Positions 1 through 9,331 of a DNA stretch of 64,000 nucleotides are shown piece after piece. Positions within the stretch are counted from its first letter, which is position 1, and every line of letters starts with the position of its first letter. The DNA lies in the NCBI RefSeq assembly GCF_004339765.1, contig NZ_SMGO01000002.1, forward strand, positions 496,001 through 560,000, written 5' to 3'. The notes beneath the pieces are model-generated. The model was not told the DNA's origin and did not search any database. It saw only the letters and a program-made list of their open reading frames with translations. The position numbers and the translations under genes were made by a program. This stretch comes from Albibacterium bauzanense (GTDB lineage: Bacteria; Bacteroidota; Bacteroidia; Sphingobacteriales; Sphingobacteriaceae).

Positions 1-178
1 TTTCGCGCAGAGATTTACTCAGGTTGCTCATCTCATCAAAGTCGGTACACGACTTCTCCCACAGCCATTCATAGATCTGTTTGGCTCTAAAAGACTTTTC
101 GCCCAGGCTCTCTAATTGACTCTTTAAATCATTGAGGCTCAGAGAACGAATGTCTATTTTTTTATTAATTTTATCCAC
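1..178 (-). CDS. rlmN: RlmN 23S rRNA/tRNA adenine-C2 methyltransferase, N-terminal part
   Basis: Partial gene running off the left edge. The 59 visible codons include the conserved N-terminal stretch LGEKSFRAKQIYEWLWEK followed by DEMSNLSKSLRE, which is characteristic of RlmN, the radical-SAM enzyme that methylates C2 of A2503 in 23S rRNA and A37 of some tRNAs. The radical-SAM CxxxCxxC core lies outside the window. The first in-frame start is GTG at 178; an in-frame TAG lies eight codons upstream at 202-200, so no earlier start is possible. A TAnnTTTG box ends only five bases before this GTG, suggesting a leaderless or nearly leaderless transcript. Family call is secure; the start is less so. 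Confidence 0.88.
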   Translation of the reverse strand, partial: MDKINKKIDIRSLSLNDLKSQLESLGEKSFRAKQIYEWLWEKSCTDFDEMSNLSKSLRE

Positions 179-183
179 TCCGG

Positions 184-191
184 CAAAGTTA
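184..191 (-). promoter_or_regulatory. -7 promoter box (TAACTTTG) for rlmN
   Basis: Minus-strand TAACTTTG matches the Bacteroidota -7 consensus TAnnTTTG exactly. Only five bases separate it from the GTG start of rlmN, so the transcript would have almost no 5' leader. Confidence 0.55.
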
Positions 192-315
192 CGGCTTTTC
201 TATTAACATTATAATAAATAAAGAATGACCTTATTTAGTAAGTACACATTTCATTTAGAAAGTTAAAATTCCTAAAATTGCAATAAATTGAATTATTATT
301 TAAAAATAGAACTGG

Positions 316-1491
316 ATGCTTAAATATTTATCTGCCGATTATCTTTTTCCTGTAAATTCAGCTCCTATTAAGAATGGGATTATCGTTTTAAGTAATAATA
401 ACGCGATCGTTGATATTCTTTCTGAATGGGACACTGTACCTAAAGGTATCAATATAGAAAGGTATGAAGGTATTATTGTACCAGGCTTTATAAATTGTCA
501 TTGTCATTTGGAACTATCGCATTTGCGCGGTAAAATTCCTAAAAAGACAGGCTTGATCAATTTTTTAAAAGCAGTTGCAAGAGGTCCGAAATATAGCTCA
601 GATCTGATTGCTGATGAAATAATAAAAGCAGATCAAGCGATGTATGAAGCCGGTATTGTTGCTGTAGCAGATGTTGCTAATACCATCCATAGCAGAGAGA
701 GGAAGCTTGAAAGCAAAATATACTATCATACCTTTTCGGAGATCTTTGGCTTTGAGCCTGAGATTGCAAAGGAGGCTTTTATCAGGGGGGTAGAATTGTG
801 CGAGGCATTTGCTCCTTTATCGAGCTCTGTTACTCCGCATGCTCCTTATTCGGTTTCCAAAGAACTGTTTCGGTTTATAAGAATGCGTGAAGATAAAAGT
901 AAGCAGTTGATAAGTATTCATAATCAGGAAACTGAGGAAGAAAACAAGTTCTTTCGCTATAAAACGGGTAACTTCTTAGATTTTTATGCTTTTTTGAATA
1001 AGAATATTGATTTTTTCAAAGCACAGGCACGGAATTCTTTACGCTCTGTACTTCCGTTATTACCTCAATTGCAACGGATTTTATTGGTTCATAATACCTA
1101 TACATCTTTTAAAGATATTAATTTTGTAGAGCGTTATAAGAAAGATGTTACCTGGTGTTTATGCCCGAATGCTAATTTGTATATTGAAGATCGGCTACCG
1201 AAGATTGATTTATTTATAAGATCGAGATTGCCGATTGTGCTGGGAACCGATAGTCTTGCATCAAATGATAAGCTTTGCATCTTATCGGAAATCAAGACCC
1301 TTTTAGCACATTTTCCACAGTTATCATTAGAAAAAAGTATTGAATGGGCTACATTAAATGGGGCAAGGTATTTGGGTATTGATGCTACGTATGGCAGTTT
1401 AGAGATTGGCAAGAAGCCCGGCTTAAACTTGCTTACAAAAACAGATGGCTTAAACTTAACGGAGGAATCTACACTCGTTAAACTTAGTTAA
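316..1491 (+). CDS. Amidohydrolase-superfamily metal-dependent hydrolase
   Basis: 391-residue cytosolic amidohydrolase of the cytosine-deaminase/TrzA-like group. The metal-binding set is visible in order: HCHLE (H62, H64) on strand 1, TPHAPYS (H175), IHNQETEEE (H202, E205), LVHNTY (H259) and GTDS (D312). The substrate cannot be read from sequence; aminodeoxyfutalosine deaminase and guanine or S-adenosylhomocysteine deaminases belong to the same group and are possible. It starts a plus-strand run in which acylphosphatase follows three bases after its stop. Start ATG at 316 leaves a normal N-terminal beta-sandwich. Family secure, specific function unknown. Confidence 0.85.
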   Translation: MLKYLSADYLFPVNSAPIKNGIIVLSNNNAIVDILSEWDTVPKGINIERYEGIIVPGFINCHCHLELSHLRGKIPKKTGLINFLKAVARGPKYSSDLIADEIIKADQAMYEAGIVAVADVANTIHSRERKLESKIYYHTFSEIFGFEPEIAKEAFIRGVELCEAFAPLSSSVTPHAPYSVSKELFRFIRMREDKSKQLISIHNQETEEENKFFRYKTGNFLDFYAFLNKNIDFFKAQARNSLRSVLPLLPQLQRILLVHNTYTSFKDINFVERYKKDVTWCLCPNANLYIEDRLPKIDLFIRSRLPIVLGTDSLASNDKLCILSEIKTLLAHFPQLSLEKSIEWATLNGARYLGIDATYGSLEIGKKPGLNLLTKTDGLNLTEESTLVKLS

Positions 1492-1494
1492 AAC

Positions 1495-1767
1495 ATGAAA
1501 CATTTAGATATTGTGATCTCTGGCAAAGTACAGCGCGTATCATTTCGCGTATCTACAAAAGCTGTGGCTGACCTGCTTGGAATAAAAGGGATTATTAAAA
1601 ACATGCCTGATGGAACTGTATATGCAGAAGCAGAAGGAAGCGCTTATGCTATCGAAAGCTTTTTAGATTGGTGCAAGGAAGGGCCTGAACATGCAGTGGT
1701 TGAAAATGTTATACAAAGTGAATCTGAACTCAAAAACTATCGTAACTTTGAGGTTCTAAAGAAATAG
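1495..1767 (+). CDS. Acylphosphatase
   Basis: 90-residue acylphosphatase, the normal family length. It hydrolyses carboxyl-phosphate bonds in small acyl phosphates. The active-site loop reads GKVQRVSFR (10-18) with the catalytic Arg18, and the catalytic Asn36 lies in KNMPDGTV. The usual GxVQGVxFR has Arg in place of the second Gly (residue 14), which is uncommon and might affect the phosphate-binding loop. It sits three bases after the amidohydrolase stop, so the two are probably co-transcribed. Confidence 0.88.
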   Translation: MKHLDIVISGKVQRVSFRVSTKAVADLLGIKGIIKNMPDGTVYAEAEGSAYAIESFLDWCKEGPEHAVVENVIQSESELKNYRNFEVLKK

Positions 1768-1788
1768 ATAATTCTCAAACCTTAAAGC

Positions 1789-3294
1789 TTGTCTACATTA
1801 AAGAAATTTGCCGGACAAACCCTGATTTATGGACTTAGTACCGTAATTGCCCGATTACTTAACTTTGTTCTAACTCCAATACTTGTTAAGGTTTACCCTA
1901 CTTCTGTTTATGGAATACTAACCAATCTTTATAGTTGGGCCGCCATCTTAAATGCTATTTTGGCTTTTGGAATGGAAACTACCTTTTTCCGTTATCTGCA
2001 AAAACATGAAGATAATAAAGAAAGGGTTTACAATACAACCTTCTTTTTTATTGTATTAACCTCTGCGGTTTTTATTGTTGGTACGCTGTTATTTGCCAGT
2101 GATATTTCTTACTGGCTGTTTGCCGAAAAAGGTGCAGAACGTACTATTTACATTTATTACTTTGCATTTATCTTAACTGCAGATGCGCTGGCCGTTATTC
2201 CTTTTGCTCAGTTGCGAGCTCAGGAAAAACCCTTACGCTTTGGTTTAATAAAACTGGCAAATATATTAATCTATGTTTTTTTTACCATTCTGTTAATTCT
2301 CGTATTTCCATTTATAATAAAGAATGACTTGCCTGGTGCAGCATGGCTAAGTGGATGGTTAAAGCCTCAGTGGATTGGCTATGTGTTTTTAGCGAATCTG
2401 ATAGCAAGCGTTGTAACGTTGATCCTTTTAATTCCTGAATTATCTCAACTAAAGTTACAGGCGAATAAAAAATTAATGAAGGAAATGCTTTGGTATTCAT
2501 TGCCTATTTTGGTTGCCAACCTTTCTTTTATTATCAATGAAAACTTAGATAAGATATTTTTAACCAAACTGCTTCCCATTGATATTGGAGAGCGAGATCT
2601 AGGGATCTATGGTGCTTGTTCAAAGATTGCTATATTCTTAAGTATTTTTATTCAGGCATTTAGATTGGGTGCTGAACCCTTTTTCTTTAGCCATGCTAAG
2701 AATCCAAATGCAAGAAAGACCTATGCGGTTATTATGGATTATTTCGTCATTGCAATTAGTTTGGCAGTGGTGGGTTTAGTTGTCAATATGGAGATCCTTA
2801 AGTTTTTTATTAAAAGTGGAGACGTAATACAGCAAGAACTGTATTGGTCGGGTTTACCAATAGTTCCGGTATTATTAATGGGTTATGTGTTTTTGGGAAT
2901 CTATATGAATCTATCAATCTGGTATAAACTTTCTGATCAAACTAAATTTGGTCTTTATATATCAGGCGTAGGTGCTATTCTGACCATTGTGTTGAATATT
3001 ATATTTATACCTCAATATAGCTATGTAGCTTCGGCATGGATAACCATGCTGGCTTATTTTACTATGATGGTTTTATCTTATTTCTTAGGGCAGAGAAACT
3101 ATCCCATTCCCTATCATACCAAAAAGAATATCGGCTATATTGTGGCTGCCGCTTTAATAAGTTGGCTTTCTTTCAGTATTTTTAATCGAAACTTGCTTAT
3201 TGGGAATGCATTATTCTTTATATTTATAATTATTGCTTTCTTAGTAGAAAGAAAACAACTCATAAAACTTATTGTTAAAAAAGATGATTATTAA
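1789..3294 (+). CDS. Oligosaccharide flippase family membrane protein (Wzx/MATE-like)
   Basis: 501-residue polytopic membrane protein with roughly 12-14 hydrophobic segments across the whole length and the N-terminal [20 protein letters not shown] pattern common in polysaccharide biosynthesis flippases (MOP superfamily). Such proteins move undecaprenyl-linked sugars across the inner membrane. The start is TTG (1789); no ATG fits as well before the first membrane segment. The 3' end overlaps the start of dut by 11 bases. There are no glycosyltransferases next to it, so the transported glycan cannot be inferred. Confidence 0.8.
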   Translation: MSTLKKFAGQTLIYGLSTVIARLLNFVLTPILVKVYPTSVYGILTNLYSWAAILNAILAFGMETTFFRYLQKHEDNKERVYNTTFFFIVLTSAVFIVGTLLFASDISYWLFAEKGAERTIYIYYFAFILTADALAVIPFAQLRAQEKPLRFGLIKLANILIYVFFTILLILVFPFIIKNDLPGAAWLSGWLKPQWIGYVFLANLIASVVTLILLIPELSQLKLQANKKLMKEMLWYSLPILVANLSFIINENLDKIFLTKLLPIDIGERDLGIYGACSKIAIFLSIFIQAFRLGAEPFFFSHAKNPNARKTYAVIMDYFVIAISLAVVGLVVNMEILKFFIKSGDVIQQELYWSGLPIVPVLLMGYVFLGIYMNLSIWYKLSDQTKFGLYISGVGAILTIVLNIIFIPQYSYVASAWITMLAYFTMMVLSYFLGQRNYPIPYHTKKNIGYIVAAALISWLSFSIFNRNLLIGNALFFIFIIIAFLVERKQLIKLIVKKDDY

Positions 3295-3721
3295 AGTAAT
3301 AAATAAATCGGAGCATGAGCTTCCTAATTATCAGACAGAAGCTTCTGCAGGGATGGATTTAAGGGCTAATTTGATTGAAGGTAATATTGTAATAAAGCCT
3401 TTGCAAAGGGTGTTGGTTCCTACAGGTTTATATATTGAGCTTCCATTGGGGTTTGAAGCACAAATTCGCCCTCGAAGTGGTTTAGCTTATAAACATGGGA
3501 TAACCGTATTGAATTCTCCCGGAACAATTGATGCTGATTATCGGGGAGAGATCAAAGTACTTTTGATCAACCTTTCAGATCAACCCTTTGAGATTGTTCA
3601 TGGTGAGCGTATTGCGCAAATGATTATTGCTCAGCATGAACAAATTGACTGGGAAGAAGCTACTGAACTCTCAGATACAGTACGTGGTGCCGGTGGATAT
3701 GGACATACCGGGGTAATTTAG
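3284..3721 (+). CDS. dut: Deoxyuridine 5'-triphosphate nucleotidohydrolase (dUTPase)
   Basis: 145-residue trimeric-type dUTPase, which converts dUTP to dUMP and pyrophosphate and so keeps uracil out of DNA. All five motifs are visible: AGMDLRA (motif 1), [11 protein letters not shown] (2), [10 protein letters not shown] (3), RIAQMI (4) and the C-terminal P-loop-like [10 protein letters not shown] (5). The ATG at 3284 ([14 protein letters not shown]) is preferred to a TTG four codons earlier because it matches family N-termini; it overlaps the flippase stop by 11 bases, implying translational coupling. Confidence 0.95.
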   Translation: MIIKVINKSEHELPNYQTEASAGMDLRANLIEGNIVIKPLQRVLVPTGLYIELPLGFEAQIRPRSGLAYKHGITVLNSPGTIDADYRGEIKVLLINLSDQPFEIVHGERIAQMIIAQHEQIDWEEATELSDTVRGAGGYGHTGVI

Positions 3722-3725
3722 TGAA

Positions 3726-5429
3726 ATGAAAACAATACGCATTCTTTTAATATTAGTAATACCAATTTTACTTATTGGAAATTCTGTTTCGGCTCAAACG
3801 ACCGTTGATCCGAAGGCGCAGGAAATGTATCTGCAAGCAATTAAAAGTTTAGAAAGTAGAGATATCAGTACTGGCCAGAACTTGCTTGAGCAGGCAGTTG
3901 CTTTAGATAGTACGCATCAAAAGGCAAATCTTGATTTAATGCGTATTTATTTTACCCAGCGTAATTATTCGGGGGCTGAAGGTTTGGCAAAGCGTCTTAT
4001 TAAGTTGCAGCCTGAGAATGAAACCAACTGGATTGCATTAGCTGATATTTATAAGGCTACTGAAAATTATGAAGAGCTTCTTAATGTATTTGATACGCTT
4101 ATTCAACTAAAACCAGATAGCTCTGCCTTTTATTATGATAAGGCTTTTGCCTTGTCGCTTGCTGAGAATTTTGATGCATCGCTGGATCTATATAAACAGA
4201 TTGAGAAGAAATTTGGTGTAGACGATCGGCTTTTCATGGCGCGGAAAGATATCTACATGCGTCAGGATAATAAAAAGAAAGCCATTGCTGAAGCCAAGGC
4301 CTATCTTGCTTACAAGCCAGAAGAGAGTAATCCGTATTTGATGATGGCGAATCTTTATTTAGATATTGGCGAACCAAAAGAAGCTTTGAAAATACTTAAT
4401 AAGGGAGAGAAGAAGTTTCCTAATGAAGCTTATATCCCTCTTACAAAAGCAGATGCCTATCATAGTTTGAAGATGAATGATGAGGTTTTTGTTGAACTGA
4501 AGAAAACATTTGCAAATGAATCTTTACCTGTCGCCGTTAAGATTCGTACGATTTATAATATACTTCAGGAATATGATGAAGATACTTCATTGAATATGGC
4601 TGAGGAATTAAGTAAAACCTTGGTTGAGAGCCATCCTGAACAGGCAGATGCTCAAGCAGTATATGGTGATATAATGTTGCAGTTAGGCAAATACGAGGAT
4701 GCGCATACTGCTTTTGTAAAGGCTTTAAGCTTTAATAAAACGTTTGATTTTATTTGGGAGCAGCTTCTGCAATTGGAAGTATCTATGAATAGATTGGAAG
4801 ATGCACAAAAGCACGGATTGGAAGCAGTTGATTTATTTCCAAATAATGCGATGATCCTTTTGTATACAGGCTATGCTCATTTACTGGATCAGAAATATGC
4901 TGTAGCCCGGTCTTTTCTGGAAGAGGCTCTTAATCGTGCTAATCCGGAGAACTCTAGTTTGATGGTGCAGATATATAGCAGTTTGGGAGATACCTATCAT
5001 GCTTTAAATATGGATGCTACTTCAAATGTTGCTTATGAGGAAGCATTGAAATTAGATAGTAACAATACCTATGTGCTTAATAATTTTGCTTATTATTTAG
5101 CGTTAAGAAAAGAAGGGTTAGCAAAAGCAGCATCGATGTCTAAGAAAGCGAATGAGATTAATCCTAATAATGCTTCGTTTCAAGATACCTATGCTTGGGT
5201 TTTATTTCAACAGGAGAATTATAAGGAAGCATTGGTGTGGATTGATAAGGCAATTAAATTAACAGAAAGGCCTTCTTCTACATTGATTGAGCATAAAGGC
5301 GATATCTTATTTAAACTTGGGAATAAACAGGAGGCTTTGGACTTCTGGGAGAAGGCACGGGAGTTTCCTGATTCTAAAAACAATGAAAAACTTCATCAAA
5401 AAATAAAAGAGAAAACATATGTGGATTAA
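3726..5429 (+). CDS. Exported tetratricopeptide-repeat (TPR) protein
   Basis: 567-residue protein with an N-terminal signal peptide (cleavage probably SVSA|Q at about residue 23-24, Gln at +1) and then TPR repeats through the rest of the sequence, for example KAQEMYLQAIKSLESRD and NNFAYYLALRKEGLAKAASM near the C-terminus. It is probably a periplasmic protein-protein interaction scaffold. It lies four bases after dut and overlaps the DUF4292 lipoprotein by 11 bases; DUF4292 and an EnvC-type protein follow, pointing to an envelope function. No enzymatic domain seen. Confidence 0.82.
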   Translation: MKTIRILLILVIPILLIGNSVSAQTTVDPKAQEMYLQAIKSLESRDISTGQNLLEQAVALDSTHQKANLDLMRIYFTQRNYSGAEGLAKRLIKLQPENETNWIALADIYKATENYEELLNVFDTLIQLKPDSSAFYYDKAFALSLAENFDASLDLYKQIEKKFGVDDRLFMARKDIYMRQDNKKKAIAEAKAYLAYKPEESNPYLMMANLYLDIGEPKEALKILNKGEKKFPNEAYIPLTKADAYHSLKMNDEVFVELKKTFANESLPVAVKIRTIYNILQEYDEDTSLNMAEELSKTLVESHPEQADAQAVYGDIMLQLGKYEDAHTAFVKALSFNKTFDFIWEQLLQLEVSMNRLEDAQKHGLEAVDLFPNNAMILLYTGYAHLLDQKYAVARSFLEEALNRANPENSSLMVQIYSSLGDTYHALNMDATSNVAYEEALKLDSNNTYVLNNFAYYLALRKEGLAKAASMSKKANEINPNNASFQDTYAWVLFQQENYKEALVWIDKAIKLTERPSSTLIEHKGDILFKLGNKQEALDFWEKAREFPDSKNNEKLHQKIKEKTYVD

Positions 5430-6198
5430 TAAGAGAACAATAACTGGTTTGATACTGCTTTTGTTTCTATCAGCTTGTTCTTCAAAAAGGCTGGTAAGTA
5501 CACCTGCTGGCACGATGAAGGAATTATCCAGAAATGAGAAAAAGGAGCTGTTAAGTGGGATTGAAAGTAGTGAATTGCTGTACAATACTTTCAGTACCAA
5601 GGCAAGGACACAGCTATCGGTGGATAATAAAAACTTTAATGCTACGCTTAATATTCGCATCAAACACAATGAAGTAATCTGGATATCGGCGAATGTGTTT
5701 TTAGGAATTGAGGCTGCCCGTATCATGATTACTCCTGATCGTATTCAGATCATTAATCGTTTACAGGGTACTTATGTAGATAAACCTTTTGACTATATCT
5801 ATAATTTTACCAGTAAGGAACTTAGCTTTGAAGAGTTGGAACAACTTTTTGTTGGAAACAGTATAAGTTTCTATAATGATCCGCTCAATACGGTTGTGGG
5901 TATGAATAATCAGTTTAAAATTAGCGGAGGTTTGGAGGATCTGACATTTGAAATGGATCTGGGTGCTGATTATAATTTAATGCAAACTAAACTTTCTGAA
6001 AGCAATAAGAGTCAAACCTTGCAATTTAGCTATCCGGACTATGCTAATATTCAATCGCAGGTGGTTCCAAGCACGGTTAATATTAACTTGAAAGCACCTA
6101 CAATGAATATAGATGCGGCCATGAAATATGAAGATACGAGTTTGGACCAGGATTTAAGTTTTCCCTTCACTGTTCCGGAACGCTATAAAAAAATATAA
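5419..6198 (+). CDS. DUF4292 family lipoprotein
   Basis: 259-residue lipoprotein: the signal sequence ends in the lipobox LSAC (Cys about residue 20) followed by SSKRL. The body (VIWISANVFLGIEAARIMITPDRIQIINR, here given in part) matches the DUF4292 family, a Bacteroidota outer-membrane/periplasmic fold related to LolB/LolA-like beta structures by general architecture (inference). The ATG overlaps the TPR gene by 11 bases and an EnvC-like gene follows after 69 bases. The function is unknown; conserved neighbourhood suggests envelope biogenesis. Confidence 0.8.
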   Translation: MWINKRTITGLILLLFLSACSSKRLVSTPAGTMKELSRNEKKELLSGIESSELLYNTFSTKARTQLSVDNKNFNATLNIRIKHNEVIWISANVFLGIEAARIMITPDRIQIINRLQGTYVDKPFDYIYNFTSKELSFEELEQLFVGNSISFYNDPLNTVVGMNNQFKISGGLEDLTFEMDLGADYNLMQTKLSESNKSQTLQFSYPDYANIQSQVVPSTVNINLKAPTMNIDAAMKYEDTSLDQDLSFPFTVPERYKKI

Positions 6199-6267
6199 AT
6201 GATTAACTTCGTAGCCGATAGGAATAAATAGGTTTTAATATTGCTACAGAATATACCATTGAGAAGA

Positions 6268-7581
6268 ATGAATTTGATTAGAACGATAGCAGGCATTATT
6301 GTACTCCTGATGTTTGCTGGAACGAGTTACGGACAAACCAGTGCGGAATTAAAGAAACAGCGTGAACGTATTACTCAGGAAATCAACCTTCTTAATCAAA
6401 GCCTTAAAGCCACTTCTAATAGTAAAACGTTAACCCTAAGACAGGTTAATGCCCTGAATACCCAGATTACTCTTCGGGAACGGAAAATAAGTACGATAAG
6501 CTCTGAAACACGATTAATTGATCGCCAGATACAGGAAAATACGCAAGAGATTAAGAAGTTGGAGGATCAATTGGAGAAACTGAAAAAGGATTATGCCAGT
6601 ATGATTCGTTTTGCGTTCAGGAATAAGAATGGTTATAATAAGATGATGTTTATTTTCGCTTCGAAAGACTTTAATCAGGCTTTTAAACGGGTGAAGTATC
6701 TTCAGCAATTCAGTGAATCAAGAAAGAATCAGGCGCAGGAGATAGAAAAAACACAGAAAACCATCCAGAATAAGATCGCTGAACTTGCTGCTAATAGGAA
6801 AGAAAAGGTGGATTTATTGAATGAGCAACAGGAAGAGCGGAATACGCTAAATGCTCAAAAGGCAGATAAATCGAAGGTGGTTAATAGTTTTGCAAGTCAG
6901 GAGAAAGAGTATAAAGCTGAAATAACTAAAAAACAACAAGAGGCTAGTCGATTAGAAAGGGCTATTCAGGCTGCCATCCGAAAAGAAATTGAAGAAGAGC
7001 AAAGGCGAGCTGCAGAAGCAGCCAGGGTGCTTGCTGAGTTAGAAGCTGCAAAAGAAGCCGCTCGTGCTAAGGCAGCAGGCGAGCCTGCTAAGCCAGTAGC
7101 GGTAGCGAAACCTGCGGCATCTACTTCTGCCTCTAGTGTTTTATCTGCAACGCCAGAAGCAGCCAGGTTATCCAATGAATTTATGGGTAATCGTGGAAGC
7201 TTGCCTTGGCCGGTTGCTCAAGGAACGATTACTCAAGGCTTTGGTCAGCATACCTACGGTGCTGGAGTGAAAATGGAGAATAATGGATTAAATATACGTA
7301 CCAATAATGGTGCAGCAGTTCGGGCTGTTTTTGATGGTGAAGTAAGGAGTGTTGTACAAATGATGGGCGCAGGTTATGCTGTAATCATCCGTCATGGTAA
7401 ATACTTCTCTGTATACTCGAACCTGAAATCTGTTTCTGTTACGAGGGGTCAGAAAGTGACTAGTAAACAGACTATTGGAACTGCAGCCACCGATCCTGAC
7501 GAAGGAACAACCGAAGTTCACTTTGAAATTTGGGAGGGCTCTGCGCCAATAAATCCAACTCCTTGGCTTGCACGTTTCTAA
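6268..7581 (+). CDS. EnvC-like murein hydrolase activator with degenerate LytM (M23) domain
   Basis: 437 residues using ATG 6268; a TTG nine codons upstream is less likely because MNLIRTIAGIIVLLM begins a proper signal peptide ending TSYG|Q. About residues 25-240 form long coiled coils, followed by an Ala-rich linker and a C-terminal LytM/peptidase_M23 domain. The zinc ligands are mostly lost: the usual HxGxD is NNGLN, the usual YxHL is YSNL, while the last His survives in VHFEIW. This is the pattern of EnvC, which does not cut murein itself but activates amidases at the division site. An active hydrolase is therefore unlikely. Confidence 0.85.
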   Translation: MNLIRTIAGIIVLLMFAGTSYGQTSAELKKQRERITQEINLLNQSLKATSNSKTLTLRQVNALNTQITLRERKISTISSETRLIDRQIQENTQEIKKLEDQLEKLKKDYASMIRFAFRNKNGYNKMMFIFASKDFNQAFKRVKYLQQFSESRKNQAQEIEKTQKTIQNKIAELAANRKEKVDLLNEQQEERNTLNAQKADKSKVVNSFASQEKEYKAEITKKQQEASRLERAIQAAIRKEIEEEQRRAAEAARVLAELEAAKEAARAKAAGEPAKPVAVAKPAASTSASSVLSATPEAARLSNEFMGNRGSLPWPVAQGTITQGFGQHTYGAGVKMENNGLNIRTNNGAAVRAVFDGEVRSVVQMMGAGYAVIIRHGKYFSVYSNLKSVSVTRGQKVTSKQTIGTAATDPDEGTTEVHFEIWEGSAPINPTPWLARF

Positions 7582-7591
7582 ATATTAATTG

Positions 7592-7599
7592 TATATTTG
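7592..7599 (+). promoter_or_regulatory. -7 promoter box (TATATTTG) upstream of tatA
   Basis: TATATTTG matches TAnnTTTG exactly, about 78 bases before the tatA start and just after the EnvC-like gene's stop, so tatA probably has its own promoter. Confidence 0.5.
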
Positions 7600-7676
7600 C
7601 GTACTCCAATATTTCTTTGAATATTAGAGGAATTTAAAAAAGGAAAAAGTTTATACCATTTATAAAAAGTACACAC

Positions 7677-7862
7677 ATGATAAGTACAACTTTAGGATTT
7701 TTAGGTGCTCAGGAGATGATTGTCATCGCGCTGGCTCTATTATTATTGTTTGGGGGTAAGAAGATTCCTGAACTAATGCGTGGTTTGGGTAAGGGGATTC
7801 GTGAGTTTAAGGATGCCCAAAATGATGATCCTGAAGAAAAAGGAAAGAACGAACAGAAGTAA
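7677..7862 (+). CDS. tatA: Sec-independent (Tat) translocase subunit TatA/E
   Basis: 61-residue TatA/TatE-type component of twin-arginine export. It has one N-terminal membrane helix (MIVIALALLLLFGG), the FGGKKIPELMRGLGKGIREFK hinge and amphipathic helix (given in part) and a short charged tail. The small size favours TatA/E over TatB. It is followed by a hairpin terminator. tatC is not in this window. Confidence 0.92.
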   Translation: MISTTLGFLGAQEMIVIALALLLLFGGKKIPELMRGLGKGIREFKDAQNDDPEEKGKNEQK

Positions 7863-7873
7863 TTCTATTTTAG

Positions 7874-7911
7874 AGAGACTTTATGAGAAAGATCATAGAG
7901 TCTCTTTTTTT
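7874..7911 (+). terminator. Rho-independent terminator after tatA
   Basis: Inverted repeat AGAGACTTTATGA / TCATAGAGTCTCT with a 5-6 base loop, one G-U wobble, immediately followed by a run of seven or more T. Lies 12 bases after the tatA stop. Confidence 0.8.
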
Positions 7912-8104
7912 GCTGTTGCCTTGCGTTAGATAATCCAGTATCTTTTTAATTCAGCAATTCTGTCTATACCTACATTTCTAGCAGGTATTTCCTTTTGTTT
8001 TTCTTGTGATAATAAATAAGCTTAGAACTCGTTTGATAACAGGTAGTTCTATTATCTATTTTTAAAGATCAACCATTAATAAACTGAACACATATAAATA
8101 TGCT

Positions 8105-9307
8105 ATGCTCTGTAAGCAAATTCTAGCCATTGCCGCGTCTATACTTTTATGTATGACGACTTCTTTAGGCTTAGCGAAAGAACGAACGTATGATAGGGAT
8201 TCAATAAAAACCGTAATTCTTAAAAGACCTGCTCCCCTTAGTCGAATTGACACCATATCTTTATCAGCTCACGAGAGAGAACTTGCATCGTCTCCAATAA
8301 GGGAAATTATAAAAGACCAATTTTCTCCTTTGAAAAAGCAGATGGAAGAAGATCACAATGCTGATGTTGAGGCTTACGTTAATAAATATACCAATCAGGC
8401 CTTTAGAGCACATCTGTCAAAAATGAAAGGACTGGCAGCTTATTATTTCCCAATCTTCGAGCAAATATTTGGAGAAACGGGTGTTCCTCAAGCTATAAAA
8501 TACCTGGCCATTATTGAATCTTCTCTGAATCCACATGCCGTTTCCAGAGTTGGAGCTACGGGTCCCTGGCAATTTATGTATACAACGGCAAAGGGTTATG
8601 GTTTAAAGATGAACTCTTATGTTGATGAGCGTAAGGATCCGTTTGAAGCAACTTATGCTGCAGCGAACTACCTTAAAGAATCATTCAATATATACGGTGA
8701 TTGGCTTTTGGCCATTGCCTCTTATAACTGCGGACCAGGAAATGTAAATAGGGCGATAAGCAGGAGTGGAAAGGCAAATCCTACCTTTTGGGATATACAA
8801 CGTTATTTACCAGCTGAGACCAGGAACTATATTCCTGCTTTTATTGCTATGGCTTATGTGATGGAGAATACTGATCTATATCCGGTTGAAGCAAATTATA
8901 CTGATATGCCAACGGATATTGATGTTATTTTGGTTGATAAGAACTTATCACTTTCTTCTATTGCCAAGGTTCTGGAGATTGAACCAGAAGAGTTATACCG
9001 ACTGAATCCTTCTTATAAAAGGAAGATTATTCAGGGTGACAAGCTAAATCCCAGCCGCTTAATTGTTCCGAAGGTTCAGAGCCAGGAGTACGCTAAGCTA
9101 TATAGTTTTCTTCAAGGAAATTCACCGGCTACGCCTGCTATCCTTGAAGCGCAGAATCAAGATGTTTATATTGTTAAGAAGGGCGATACCCTGGATGGTA
9201 TTACAAAGCGTTTTAAAGGGTCGACTGTTTCATCTCTGAAGGCGATGAACAACCTCAGAAGCAATGTAATTCAGCCAGGAATGACCTTAAAGGTAAACCA
9301 GGATTAA
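8105..9307 (+). CDS. MltD-like lytic transglycosylase with LysM domain
   Basis: 400-residue exported murein-cleaving enzyme. After a signal peptide there is a family-1 (SLT) transglycosylase domain at about residues 115-250 with catalytic Glu138 in AIIESSLNPHAVSRVG, then GPWQFM and ASYNCGPGNVNRAI. A clear LysM peptidoglycan-binding motif lies at the C-terminus (VYIVKKGDTLDGITKRF), and a weaker LysM-like segment at about 270-325. Unlike most exported proteins here, the predicted cleavage site is not followed by Gln. Upstream 240 bases hold only the tatA terminator and no exact TAnnTTTG box. Confidence 0.9.
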   Translation: MLCKQILAIAASILLCMTTSLGLAKERTYDRDSIKTVILKRPAPLSRIDTISLSAHERELASSPIREIIKDQFSPLKKQMEEDHNADVEAYVNKYTNQAFRAHLSKMKGLAAYYFPIFEQIFGETGVPQAIKYLAIIESSLNPHAVSRVGATGPWQFMYTTAKGYGLKMNSYVDERKDPFEATYAAANYLKESFNIYGDWLLAIASYNCGPGNVNRAISRSGKANPTFWDIQRYLPAETRNYIPAFIAMAYVMENTDLYPVEANYTDMPTDIDVILVDKNLSLSSIAKVLEIEPEELYRLNPSYKRKIIQGDKLNPSRLIVPKVQSQEYAKLYSFLQGNSPATPAILEAQNQDVYIVKKGDTLDGITKRFKGSTVSSLKAMNNLRSNVIQPGMTLKVNQD

Positions 9308-9331
9308 AATTTCTTAAAGTAAAGAATGGCC

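Noticed and set aside
273-280. TAAAATTG as promoter of the amidohydrolase gene
   Set aside because: One mismatch to the consensus in an AT-rich gap of 137 bases where such matches arise by chance.
3272-3284. Earlier TTG start for dut
   Set aside because: The ATG at 3284 gives the standard N-terminus; the TTG adds four unrelated residues.
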